Shown here: positions 51,194-59,834 of the stretch, piece by piece
Layout: every line of letters starts with the position of its first letter
How positions within the stretch are numbered: position 1 is the stretch's first letter
DNA from: Niveispirillum sp943371025
GTDB lineage: Bacteria > Pseudomonadota > Alphaproteobacteria > Azospirillales > Azospirillaceae
NCBI GenBank assembly: GCA_943371025.1
Contig: CALRTC020000017.1
Coordinates: 1-64,000, forward strand
Reading direction: 5' to 3'
Length of the DNA stretch: 64,000 nt
The notes under the pieces: generated by a model
Databases searched by the model: none
The model's input: the letters and a program-made list of their open reading frames with translations, nothing else
What the model was told of the DNA's origin: nothing
Made by a program: the position numbers and the translations under genes

Positions 51194-52309
51194 ATGATGA
51201 ACTTCATCCTTCCCGACACTGACCGCCCTGGCCCCGGCGAGATGCTGCCGGTGATCGTGGCCCCCTGCGGCAACGATCCGCAGTGCCAGCTGTCCAACCT
51301 GGCCGGACGGCACCTGGTGCTGTGCAGCGCCGGCCCCGACGCGGCGACGGCGGCGGCGTTCGACGGGCTGGTCCGGGCGGCGGCGTCCCTGCCGGCCGAC
51401 CGGTTCGTCTGTCTGGCCGTGGTGCCGGAAAGCCGTGCCGCCGGCTGGCAGGCCCTGCACCCGCATCTGCCCCTGCTGCGCGACCACGATGGCGGGCTGG
51501 CCCGCCTGCTGGGGTTCGGATCGGCGGGGGGCGTGCTGTTGGTCGACCCGATGCAGCGGGTGACAATGCGGGGGACCCTGGCGGACCTGCCCGCCATTCT
51601 GGACCATGCCGCCGCCCTGCCGGCGCGCGCCGCGGGGGGATTGATGGGCGGGTTCGCGCCCGTGCTGATCGTGCCCGACGTGTTCGAGCCGGTCTTCTGC
51701 CGCCACCTGATCGCGCTTTACCATCAGCAGGGCAGCGTGGATTCCGGTTTCATGCGCGATGTCGGCGGGCGCACGATCGGGGTCATCGACCCCAGTTTCA
51801 AGCGCCGCCGGGATATGGAGACCATGCCCGACATCGATCGGATGGCCGCCCGGCAGCGTATCGAACGCCGGCTGCTGCCCGTCATCACCCGGGCGCTGCA
51901 ATTCCGGGTGACGCGCATGGAACGCTATATCGTCGCCTGCTATGACGCGGCCGACGGGGGTTTCTTCGGCGCCCACCGCGACAACACCACCCTGGCCACA
52001 GCCCACCGCCGCCTGGCCGTGACCATCAATTTGAATACCGAGGACTATGAAGGCGGGGCCCTGCGCTTCCCCGAATTCGGCCCCGGCACCTATCGCGGCC
52101 CGACAGGCGGCGCCGTCGTCTTCTCCTGCTCCCTGCTGCACGAGGCGCTGCCCGTGACCAGCGGCGTACGCTACGCCTTCATTCCCTTCCTTTATGACGA
52201 GGCGGCGGCCAAGGTGCGGGAAGCAAATGCCAGCGCGCTGGATGCGAATACGCCACCCCTTCGGGTCTTGCCGATGGTGATGCCAGCAGCGGGGATTACG
52301 GACCGATAG
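51194..52309 (+). CDS. Redoxin-like domain fused to a 2-oxoglutarate/Fe(II) prolyl-4-hydroxylase-type dioxygenase
   Basis: A 371-residue two-domain protein. Residues about 1-145 follow an AhpC/redoxin-type layout (PGPGEMLPVIVAPC, NLAGRHLVLCSAG, LLRDHDGGLARLLGF) but without the usual TxxC peroxidatic motif. Residues about 155-335 form a double-stranded beta-helix dioxygenase with iron ligands H261, D263 (HRDN) and H316 (LLHEALPV) and the 2OG-binding R326. It would hydroxylate a peptide or small molecule using 2OG and oxygen. Start at ATG 51194 or 51197; weak ribosome site. Confidence 0.8.
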   Translation: MMNFILPDTDRPGPGEMLPVIVAPCGNDPQCQLSNLAGRHLVLCSAGPDAATAAAFDGLVRAAASLPADRFVCLAVVPESRAAGWQALHPHLPLLRDHDGGLARLLGFGSAGGVLLVDPMQRVTMRGTLADLPAILDHAAALPARAAGGLMGGFAPVLIVPDVFEPVFCRHLIALYHQQGSVDSGFMRDVGGRTIGVIDPSFKRRRDMETMPDIDRMAARQRIERRLLPVITRALQFRVTRMERYIVACYDAADGGFFGAHRDNTTLATAHRRLAVTINLNTEDYEGGALRFPEFGPGTYRGPTGGAVVFSCSLLHEALPVTSGVRYAFIPFLYDEAAAKVREANASALDANTPPLRVLPMVMPAAGITDR

Positions 52310-52434
52310 TCGGCAATGCCGGCACCTCAAGCACCGGTGCCAGCGTCCCCTGGCTCGGGCTCACGCCGATGAAGGCCGGCGACTGAGGGAACACGAAACC
52401 TGCCTTGATCGGGCACGATCAAGGCAGACTGACA

Positions 52435-54126
52435 TCACTGGGTAGCGGCCCCCTTGGCCTCAGCCAGGATCGGGCGGACTTGCGTCGCACGGAGGCTCCG
52501 GTCGAGCCGTCCCTGCATGACCAGTCCCCCGCGCAGCATCCAGCGACTTTGGGTCCCCAGCAGCGGAATCCAGGCCGTGTCGCGATAGGCGGTCTCCGCC
52601 AGCTCACGCGCCAAATGGTCCCACTGGTCGCCGACACCGTCGGTTCGGGCGGCCGCCAGAATCCGGTCCAGGTCCGGATTGGCATAGCCGCCGTAATTGG
52701 CCGCTCCCTGTCCCGCCTGCGTGTCCCTGGACCCCAGCAGCGTGGCAAAAGATCCTGGAATGTCGGACGGCGTGAATATCCAGCCTGCGCAATAGATCTG
52801 AAAATCGCCGGACGACAGACGGGACATCAGCGCCCCCTGTGGCTCCACCTGCACGGTGGCATCAATACCGACATCCGCCAGGAAATGGGCGGCGGCCGTT
52901 GCCACCCGCGCCTGCGCCTCGCCGGTCAGGATGGTTATGCCGAACCTGTCCGGATAGCCCGCCTCGACCAGCAACCGCCGGGCGGCGGCCGGATCATACT
53001 CGTCATCGGGAATGTCGGGCGCATAGGCGCCGGTCGCCTTCAGGGCCATCTGTCCGGTGGCCACGGCCGTGCCGTTCAGCACGCGTTGGGCCAGGATGCC
53101 ACGCGGGATGGCCAGCACAATGGCCCGCCGCACCCGGGCGTCGCTGAAATCAGGCATCCCTGGACGTGGCCTTGTATTCACCTGCAGGTACATCAATGAT
53201 GAAGACGGCCAGGACAGCAGCGTGGCCGTGCCGGTCTTCTTCAGGAACGACAGGGCCTCGGGCGGCGGACTGTCCAGGATGTCGACACGCCCGTCCATCA
53301 TGGCCCGCACCTTCGCCCGATCCGGCAGCCGCACCAGTTCAAAACGCTGCCAGACCGGCTTCTCGGCCCAATAATCGGAATTGCGGACCGTCACGATGTG
53401 ATCATCGCCATAGGTGGCCAGTCGGAAGGGACCCGTGCCGGCGCCCAGTGCCGGATCGGCGAAATCCGTCCGGGACGACCCGGTGTCGCCGTCGCAGCCA
53501 CCCGGCCGATACTGCCAGTTCAACGGCTCCGGCGGCGCCGACACGATCGGAATTGTGGCGACGGCCAGCGGAAATACGCTCCCCCTCCCCTGCAGGCGCA
53601 GCAGGATGGTGAACGGGTCGGGCACCTCCACCGCTGTCACCGCCGACAGCATCCCCGCGAACGGCCTGGCGCCGCTGGTGACCGCGTATGTGCGGCAGAA
53701 ACTATAGATGACGTCACGCGCCGTGAACGGGCGACCATTCTGGAACCGCACATTGCGGCGAAGATGGAACAGCCACGCGCCGTCGGCGGTCCGCTTCCAA
53801 CTTTCAGCCAACCTGGGCACGGGCTGCTGGCGCTCGTCCGTATCAGCCAGTCCTTCATAGACCTGACTGTGCAGGAACTGCTCCATACGCGAGGCACCGA
53901 AATGCGGATCGGCACTGCGCGGCAGGGCAGAGACACCAACCTTCAGGTCGTCCGCCCCGGCCGGCAGGATGCCCGACAGCAGGCAGACCAGAAGCACCGT
54001 GATGCGACATGAAAGCGATGTGCATCCAGACACCAATCCAGGCAAACCGCACAGCACGCGGCGCCAACGGCAACCCAAGACGGCAGTAGCCCACCCCTTT
54101 ATCGCCACATACACGGCTTTCCGCAT
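52435..54126 (-). CDS. ABC-type oligopeptide/dipeptide substrate-binding protein (SBP family 5)
   Basis: A periplasmic binding protein of up to 563 residues. Family 5 features are GLADTDERQQPVPRLAESWKRTADGAWLFHLRRNVRFQNGRPFTARDVIYSF, GTGPFRLATY, a hinge with MMDGRVDILDSPPPEALSFLK and the C-terminal WIPLLGTQSRWML. The hydrophobic export signal (CRITVLLVCLLSGILPAGA) begins only after about 48 residues from ATG 54126, so the true start may be a downstream GTG in GLVSGCTS. No permease or ATPase genes are adjacent. A good -35 (TTGACA, minus strand, 54195-54200) and weak -10 lie upstream. Confidence 0.82.
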   Translation of the reverse strand: MRKAVYVAIKGWATAVLGCRWRRVLCGLPGLVSGCTSLSCRITVLLVCLLSGILPAGADDLKVGVSALPRSADPHFGASRMEQFLHSQVYEGLADTDERQQPVPRLAESWKRTADGAWLFHLRRNVRFQNGRPFTARDVIYSFCRTYAVTSGARPFAGMLSAVTAVEVPDPFTILLRLQGRGSVFPLAVATIPIVSAPPEPLNWQYRPGGCDGDTGSSRTDFADPALGAGTGPFRLATYGDDHIVTVRNSDYWAEKPVWQRFELVRLPDRAKVRAMMDGRVDILDSPPPEALSFLKKTGTATLLSWPSSSLMYLQVNTRPRPGMPDFSDARVRRAIVLAIPRGILAQRVLNGTAVATGQMALKATGAYAPDIPDDEYDPAAARRLLVEAGYPDRFGITILTGEAQARVATAAAHFLADVGIDATVQVEPQGALMSRLSSGDFQIYCAGWIFTPSDIPGSFATLLGSRDTQAGQGAANYGGYANPDLDRILAAARTDGVGDQWDHLARELAETAYRDTAWIPLLGTQSRWMLRGGLVMQGRLDRSLRATQVRPILAEAKGAATQ

Positions 54127-54308
54127 GCAGCCCCCAATCTTCAACACGACCAATGAAAACGTATTCAGACTCGGATAAAGTTATCAGACAACGCTGTCAA
54201 GAGCGATTCCGGAAGAAATCGCTTAATGACTGACAGCGAAATAAAATATAATCCCTTTGAAATTATCTTCCGCTGTCGAGAATATTTAGAACTATTTTAA
54301 TTATAAGG

Positions 54309-54361
54309 AATGAACGCCATGGCCTCCGCCATAAAAGCCGGCAGAGGCCATGGCGTTCATT
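54309..54361 (-). terminator. 18-bp-stem hairpin after the aminotransferase
   Basis: Perfectly complementary arms at 54309-54326 and 54344-54361 around a 17-nt loop, 41 bases after the aminotransferase stop. On the minus strand an AT-rich, T-containing stretch follows, so this is probably its terminator. It stands in a strikingly AT-rich 150-bp region (54160-54308). Confidence 0.7.
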
Positions 54362-54401
54362 CATACCATGTCCTGAAAAGGGAACTTGCCGGGATGTGGT
54401 A

Positions 54402-55733
54402 TCAATCGACCGTCGCCAGCACATCCCGGATCGTCTCCACGATCTGGTCGATCTGCGCCTTTTCCACGATCAGGGGCGGGGACAGGGCGATGATGTCGCC
54501 CGTGGTGCGGACCAGCAGGCCCTTCTCGAAACATTTCAGGAAGGCGCTGAAGGCCCGCCTGGTCGGCTGGCCGGCCAAGGATTCCAGTTCGATGGCGCCG
54601 ATCAGGCCCAGATTGCGGATATCCACGACATGGCGCGCATCCTTCAGCGAATGCACCGCATCCGTCCAATAGCCATCCAGGTCCGCTGCGCGCGTCAGCA
54701 GCCCTTCATCTTGATAGACCTTCAGCGTCGCCAGACCGGCAGCGGCGGCCAGCGGGTGGCCCGAATAGGTGTAGCCGTGGAACAGCTCGATCATATGGTC
54801 GGGGCCAGTCATGAAGGCGTCGTAGATCTTCTTCTGGAAGAACACGGCCCCCATGGGCACGGTGGCGTTGGTCAGGCCCTTGGCCGCCGTGATGATATCG
54901 GGCACGACGCCGAAATAATCGGTGGCGAACGGCGTGCCCAGGCGGCCGAAGCCGGTAATGACCTCGTCAAAGATCAGCAGCAGGCCATGCTTGTCACAGA
55001 TGGCGCGCAGCTTTTCCAGGTACCCCTTGGGCGGGACCAGCACGCCCGTGGAACAGGCCACCGGTTCCACGATGACGGCGGCGATGGTGCTGGCATCATG
55101 CAGGGCGACGATGCGTTCCAACTCGTCCGCCAGATGCGCACCCCATTCCGGCTGGCCACGGGTGAAGGCCTGATGCGCCCGGTCATAGGTGTGGGGCAGA
55201 TGGTCCACGCCCGGCAGCATCGCGCCGAAGGCCTTGCGGTTGGTGACGATGCCGCCGACGGAGATGCCGCCGAACCCGACCCCGTGATAGCCGCGTTCGC
55301 GCCCGATGAAGCGGGTGCGCTGCCCCTCACCGCGCGCGCGGTGATAGGCCAGGGCCACCTTCAGGGCGGTATCGACCGATTCCGACCCGGAATTGGTGAA
55401 GAACACATGATCCAGCCCGGCCGGCAGCAGGGCCGTCAGTTGCGAGGCCAGCTCAAACGCGCCGGGATGGCCCATCTGGAAGGCGGGGGCATAGTCCATC
55501 TCCGCCGCCTGGGCCTGGATGGCGCGGGTGATTTCCGGCCGGCAATGGCCGGCATTCACGCACCACAGGCCCGCCGTGCCGTCCAGCACCTGGCGGCCAT
55601 CATCGGTGCGGTAATACATGCCGCTGGCGCCGACGAACTGGCGCGGGGCCTGCTTGAACTGCCGGTTGGCCGTGAACGGCATCCAGAAGGCGTCGAGATT
55701 GTTCGTGGCCTTATGCGGGGCGATATCGGGCAC
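54402..55733 (-). CDS. Class III aminotransferase (omega-amino acid:pyruvate type)
   Basis: A 443-residue PLP enzyme. The PLP lysine is in DIITAAKGLTN, preceded by LLIFDEVITGFGRLG, and the phosphate-contacting motif is FFTNSGSESVDTALK. The family ending GLIGAIELESL is present. The pattern fits beta-alanine/omega-amino acid:pyruvate transaminases that deaminate terminal amines. GTG 55733 is the best start. Substrate range cannot be set from the sequence. Confidence 0.9.
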   Translation of the reverse strand: MPDIAPHKATNNLDAFWMPFTANRQFKQAPRQFVGASGMYYRTDDGRQVLDGTAGLWCVNAGHCRPEITRAIQAQAAEMDYAPAFQMGHPGAFELASQLTALLPAGLDHVFFTNSGSESVDTALKVALAYHRARGEGQRTRFIGRERGYHGVGFGGISVGGIVTNRKAFGAMLPGVDHLPHTYDRAHQAFTRGQPEWGAHLADELERIVALHDASTIAAVIVEPVACSTGVLVPPKGYLEKLRAICDKHGLLLIFDEVITGFGRLGTPFATDYFGVVPDIITAAKGLTNATVPMGAVFFQKKIYDAFMTGPDHMIELFHGYTYSGHPLAAAAGLATLKVYQDEGLLTRAADLDGYWTDAVHSLKDARHVVDIRNLGLIGAIELESLAGQPTRRAFSAFLKCFEKGLLVRTTGDIIALSPPLIVEKAQIDQIVETIRDVLATVD

Positions 55734-55876
55734 GACACATGTCCCATGTTGTTACAGACCGGGACAGGATGACACAGAAGTCACTTGCCGCCTCTATGAT
55801 CTTGGTCGATGACAAGGTTGAAAGAAGGGGCCGCCCCGACATTGGAATGGCGGTTGTGCGGGTGGATTGAACGACC

Positions 55877-58453
55877 ATGACGCAGAGTTTGATGCCGACG
55901 GAAACGCCCGCGCGCTGGCGCGGATGGGTGAAGGGCGGCCTGACGGGCGCCATCATCCTGGCTGTGGCGGCCCTGGCCTGGACCGCCCTGTCGCATCTGG
56001 CCGCCGAGATTTCGTATCAGGAAGTGGTCGATGCGCTGCGTGACACGCCGGGCTGGGCCATCGCCGTCGCACTGGGCTGCACCGCACTGTCGTTCCTGGC
56101 GCTGACGCTTTATGACTGGTCAGCCCTGGCCTATGTCGGCGCACGCGTGCCCTATCCGGTCATCGGCCTCACGTCTTTCTGCGCCTATGCCGTCGGCAAT
56201 ACGGTGGGGTTCGGGCCGCTGACGGCGGGGGCCATCCGCTACCGCTTCTATACGCCGCACGGGATCGAGCCGGAGGATGTGGCCCGCATCGTCGGCTTTG
56301 TCACCGCCACCTTCGGCATCGGCGTGGCCGGCACCACGGCGCTGGGCCTGCTGGTGGCCGGCGATGTGACGGGGCTGGGCCTGCCGGCATGGCTGGCCCA
56401 TGGCATCGGCGCCATCGGTGTGGCCGCCCTGGGTCTGCTGGTGCTGCTGGCCCGCAAACATGACAGCGTGCCGGTGGGCCGCTGGCGTGTGGACCTGCCG
56501 CGCCCGCATCTGCTGCTGACCCAATATGCCGCCACCTTGGCCGATATCGCGGCGGCCGGCGCCACGCTCTGGGTGCTGCTGCCATCGACCGACATCACCC
56601 TGCCGGGCTTCATCGCCATCTATGCCGTGGCCGTGGGCCTGGGTGTGCTATCCCATGTGCCGGCTGGTCTGGGCGTGTTCGAAACGGTGGTGATCGCCGC
56701 CCTGGGCGGGCGGGCCGATACCGAACAGGTGCTGGGCGCGCTGCTGCTCTACCGCGTCATCTATCATGTCGTGCCGCTGCTGCTGGCAGGTCTGCTGGTG
56801 GCGCTGCTGGAAACACGCCGGGCCGCGCAATTGCTGGCTGAAAGCCGGGTGGTGCAGGTCGGTACGCGCCTGGCCCCGCCCGTGCTGGGGGCGCTGACCC
56901 TGATCCTGTCCATGATGCTGGTCTTTTCCGGCGTCACCCCGGCCGATGAAGGCCGGCTGGACCTGCTGGCCGACTGGCTGCCGCTGCCGCTGGTGGAAGG
57001 GGCGCATTTCCTGTCATCGGTGCTGGGGCTGCTGCTGTTCGTGGTGGCGCGCGGCATCACCTACCGGCTGGACGGGGCCTGGTGGGCGGCCGTCACCATC
57101 CTGACCGCCGCCATCGCCCTGGCCTTCGCCAAGGCGCTGGCCCTGACCGAGGTGGCGCTGCTGGCCGTGCTGCTGTCGCTGCTGCTGATCACGCGCAAGG
57201 AATTCACCCGCCGCGCCAGCCTGCTGCATCAGGCGTTGAGTGGGCGCTGGCTGGTGGCGGTGGGCCTGCTGCTGATCGCGGCGGCCGCCATCCTGTTCTT
57301 CGTCTACAAGGACGTGGAATATGCGCACGAGCTGTGGTGGCAGTTCGAATTTTCCGAAGAGGCGCCGCGCGGCCTGCGGGCCCTGCTGGGCATTACGCTG
57401 CTGGCGGGGTTCGGAGCGGCCTGGGTGCTGCTGCGTCCGGCCGCGCAGAGGGTGGAAGGCCCGCCCGATGCCGCCGCGCTCGCCCACGCCCGCGCCATCA
57501 TCGACGCGCAAGGTCGCACCTCGGCCCAGCTGGCGCTGCTGGGCGACAAGCATCTGCTGTTCTCCGACGATGGCGACGCCTTCATCATGTATGCGCGCCA
57601 GGGGCGGTCCTGGATCGCCCTGTTCGATCCCGTGGGGCCGGTGGAGGCCTGGGCGCCACTGATCTGGCGGCTGGTGGAAATGGCCCGCGCCTCGGGCGGC
57701 CGGGCCGTTTTCTATCAGGTGGCGCCGGAGAATCTGGCGCTTTATGCCGATGCCGGCCTGGTCGCCTTCAAGCTGGGGGAGGAGGCGCATATCGACCTGA
57801 CGCGCTTCGACCTGAAAGGGTCCAGGCGCGGCAATCTGCGCAATGCCTGCAACCGCTGCGAACGCGACGGGCTGGTGTTCGAACTGATCTCGGCCGAACG
57901 GGTGCCGGAGACGCTGGACGCCCTGCGCACCGTCTCCGACGATTGGCTGGACGCGCATAATGTCCGGGAGAAGCGTTTCTCCCTGGGGGCGTTCGTACCG
58001 GATTACCTGAGTGCCCGGCCCGTGGGCGTGCTGCGACTGCATGGCAAGATCGTGGCCTTTGCCAGCCTGATGCTGACGGACCGCAAGGATGAAGCCAGCA
58101 TCGATCTGATGCGCTTTTCCACCGCTGCCCCCGCCATGGCCATGGAATATCTGCTGCTGCGCCTGATGCTGCATTTCAAGGCCGAAGGCTATGGCCGTTT
58201 CAACCTGGGCATGGCGCCCCTGTCGGGCCTGTCTTCCAGCGCCGTCGGCCTGTGGCAGCAGGTGGGCCGCGCCGTCTATGACCATGGCGACCGGTTCTAT
58301 AATTTCAGCGGCCTGCGCGCCTTCAAGTCGAAATTCGGGCCGGAATGGGAGGCGCGGTACATGGCCGTGCCGGGCGGCATCAACCCGATGCTGGCGCTGG
58401 CCGATATCACCGTGCTGATCAGCGGCGGCCTGTGGGGAGTGGTGGGCAAATGA
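55877..58453 (+). CDS. mprF: MprF: lysyl-phosphatidylglycerol synthase and flippase
   Basis: An 858-residue bifunctional membrane protein. The N-terminal flippase (about 1-510) has around 14 TM segments with SFCAYAVGNTVGFGPLTAGAIRYRFY and SHVPAGLGVFETVVI. The C-terminal GNAT-like transferase (about 520-855) shows GDKHLLFSDDGDAFIMYARQGRSWIALFDPVGP, the aminoacyl acceptor region and GLRAFKSKFGPEWEARYMAVPGG. It adds lysine or alanine from aminoacyl-tRNA to phosphatidylglycerol and flips the lipid. It overlaps the acvB start by four bases. Often acid- or cationic-peptide-related. Confidence 0.93.
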   Translation: MTQSLMPTETPARWRGWVKGGLTGAIILAVAALAWTALSHLAAEISYQEVVDALRDTPGWAIAVALGCTALSFLALTLYDWSALAYVGARVPYPVIGLTSFCAYAVGNTVGFGPLTAGAIRYRFYTPHGIEPEDVARIVGFVTATFGIGVAGTTALGLLVAGDVTGLGLPAWLAHGIGAIGVAALGLLVLLARKHDSVPVGRWRVDLPRPHLLLTQYAATLADIAAAGATLWVLLPSTDITLPGFIAIYAVAVGLGVLSHVPAGLGVFETVVIAALGGRADTEQVLGALLLYRVIYHVVPLLLAGLLVALLETRRAAQLLAESRVVQVGTRLAPPVLGALTLILSMMLVFSGVTPADEGRLDLLADWLPLPLVEGAHFLSSVLGLLLFVVARGITYRLDGAWWAAVTILTAAIALAFAKALALTEVALLAVLLSLLLITRKEFTRRASLLHQALSGRWLVAVGLLLIAAAAILFFVYKDVEYAHELWWQFEFSEEAPRGLRALLGITLLAGFGAAWVLLRPAAQRVEGPPDAAALAHARAIIDAQGRTSAQLALLGDKHLLFSDDGDAFIMYARQGRSWIALFDPVGPVEAWAPLIWRLVEMARASGGRAVFYQVAPENLALYADAGLVAFKLGEEAHIDLTRFDLKGSRRGNLRNACNRCERDGLVFELISAERVPETLDALRTVSDDWLDAHNVREKRFSLGAFVPDYLSARPVGVLRLHGKIVAFASLMLTDRKDEASIDLMRFSTAAPAMAMEYLLLRLMLHFKAEGYGRFNLGMAPLSGLSSSAVGLWQQVGRAVYDHGDRFYNFSGLRAFKSKFGPEWEARYMAVPGGINPMLALADITVLISGGLWGVVGK

Positions 58454-59736
58454 AGCGTCACAGCCTCATCATGACGGGTCTGCTGGTCCTGCTGGCGGGT
58501 CTGGCCGGCGTGGCAACCATCATCCATCGCTATGACCTGCCGGCACCGGCCGTGACGATGGACCAGGATCCGCTGCTGGGCACGCCGCGGCTGGTGGCGG
58601 CCCGCGCCAATAAAAGCCGTGCGACGACGGTGCTGTTCTCCGGCGCTGACGGGTTCGATGCCCAGTTCCGGCGCATGGCCTGGCGCCTGTCGTCGCGCGG
58701 GGTCACCGTGGTCAGCATCGACCTGCGGCAGGCGCTGGCCGGTCTGGCCAGGGCGGAAGGCCCCTGCATCGACCCGCACTGGGCCGTGCAGGCCGTGTCG
58801 CAGGCAGCCCAGAAGGGCCTGAACCTGCCCCATTACGATCTGCCGATCCTGTCGGGGGTCGGTCAGGGTGGGGAACTGGCGCGGCGCATTGCCGACACGG
58901 CCACACCGGCCGTGCTGGGCGGGGCCGTCGCCATGGACCCGCAGCCCCTGCCGCCCCTGCCCTTCCCCTTGTGCAATGAAGACGCGGCCGGCCATGGCGT
59001 GCCGGTCACCCTGCTGAAACCCGGCGGCGTGTCGCCGGGCGACGCGCTGGTGGCCGAACTGGTGCGCCAGGCCAAGGTCGACCGGCCGGAAAATGACGGG
59101 GAGGATGGCATCAGCGATCTGCCCGTCGTGGAACTGCCAACCCAGCCCGCGCACGGGGCCGTGGCCATTGTCTATTCCGGGGATGGCGGCTGGCGCGACA
59201 TCGACAAGGATATCGCGGGATATCTCCAGCAAAGCGGCATGCCCGCCGTGGGGGTGGACATGCTGCGCTATTTCTGGACCTGGCGTGCGCCCAAGGAGGC
59301 CGCCGTCGATCTGTCGCGTCTGATCCGCCATTACCGGAAGACCTGGCAGGTGGAGAAGGTGGTGCTGGTGGGATACTCCTTCGGGGCCGACGTGCTGCCC
59401 GCGCTCTACAATGAACTGCCGGCGGAGGATCAGGCTTCTGTCGTCCAAATGTCGCTGCTGGCCATGGGCGGCAACGCCAATTTCGAGGTCACGGTGGGTG
59501 AATTCCTGGACAGCGGGAATGAGAACGCCCAGCCGACACGGCCCCAGCTGGACCGGATCGACCCGAAGCTGCTGCAATGTTTCGACGGCAAGGATGATGA
59601 GGAGTCGGTCTGCCCCGCCCTGACCGCCCAGGGGGTGGAAGTCATCACCACCGAAGGCGGCCACCATTTCGACGGCGATTATGAAGGCCTGGCCCGCCAT
59701 ATCCTGGACGGGCTGAAGCGGCGGACGGGAATGTGA
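58450..59736 (+). CDS. acvB: AcvB/VirJ-family lysyl-phosphatidylglycerol hydrolase
   Basis: A 428-residue exported protein with an N-terminal membrane anchor/signal (LIMTGLLVLLAGLAGVATII) and duplicated alpha/beta-type halves. The C-terminal VirJ domain has VYSGDGGWRD (242-250) and the nucleophile S310 (LVGYSFGADVLP), with a His near the end (GGHHFDGDYE). In Agrobacterium AcvB hydrolyses lysyl-PG in the periplasm, opposing MprF/LpiA. ATGA overlap with mprF indicates co-translation. Confidence 0.9.
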   Translation: MKRHSLIMTGLLVLLAGLAGVATIIHRYDLPAPAVTMDQDPLLGTPRLVAARANKSRATTVLFSGADGFDAQFRRMAWRLSSRGVTVVSIDLRQALAGLARAEGPCIDPHWAVQAVSQAAQKGLNLPHYDLPILSGVGQGGELARRIADTATPAVLGGAVAMDPQPLPPLPFPLCNEDAAGHGVPVTLLKPGGVSPGDALVAELVRQAKVDRPENDGEDGISDLPVVELPTQPAHGAVAIVYSGDGGWRDIDKDIAGYLQQSGMPAVGVDMLRYFWTWRAPKEAAVDLSRLIRHYRKTWQVEKVVLVGYSFGADVLPALYNELPAEDQASVVQMSLLAMGGNANFEVTVGEFLDSGNENAQPTRPQLDRIDPKLLQCFDGKDDEESVCPALTAQGVEVITTEGGHHFDGDYEGLARHILDGLKRRTGM

Positions 59737-59834
59737 TGCAAGGCCGGCGGCCGGCACTGCGGAATGCACTTCCTTGCTGCATGGTATTATGATTATTTAA
59801 ACCACAGGATTTATCTGGAACAGCGCTGTCCGCC

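Noticed and set aside
49877..52330. 817-codon minus-strand frame spanning two plus-strand genes
   Set aside because: It crosses a hydrolase and a dioxygenase with intact active sites and shows no domain of its own.
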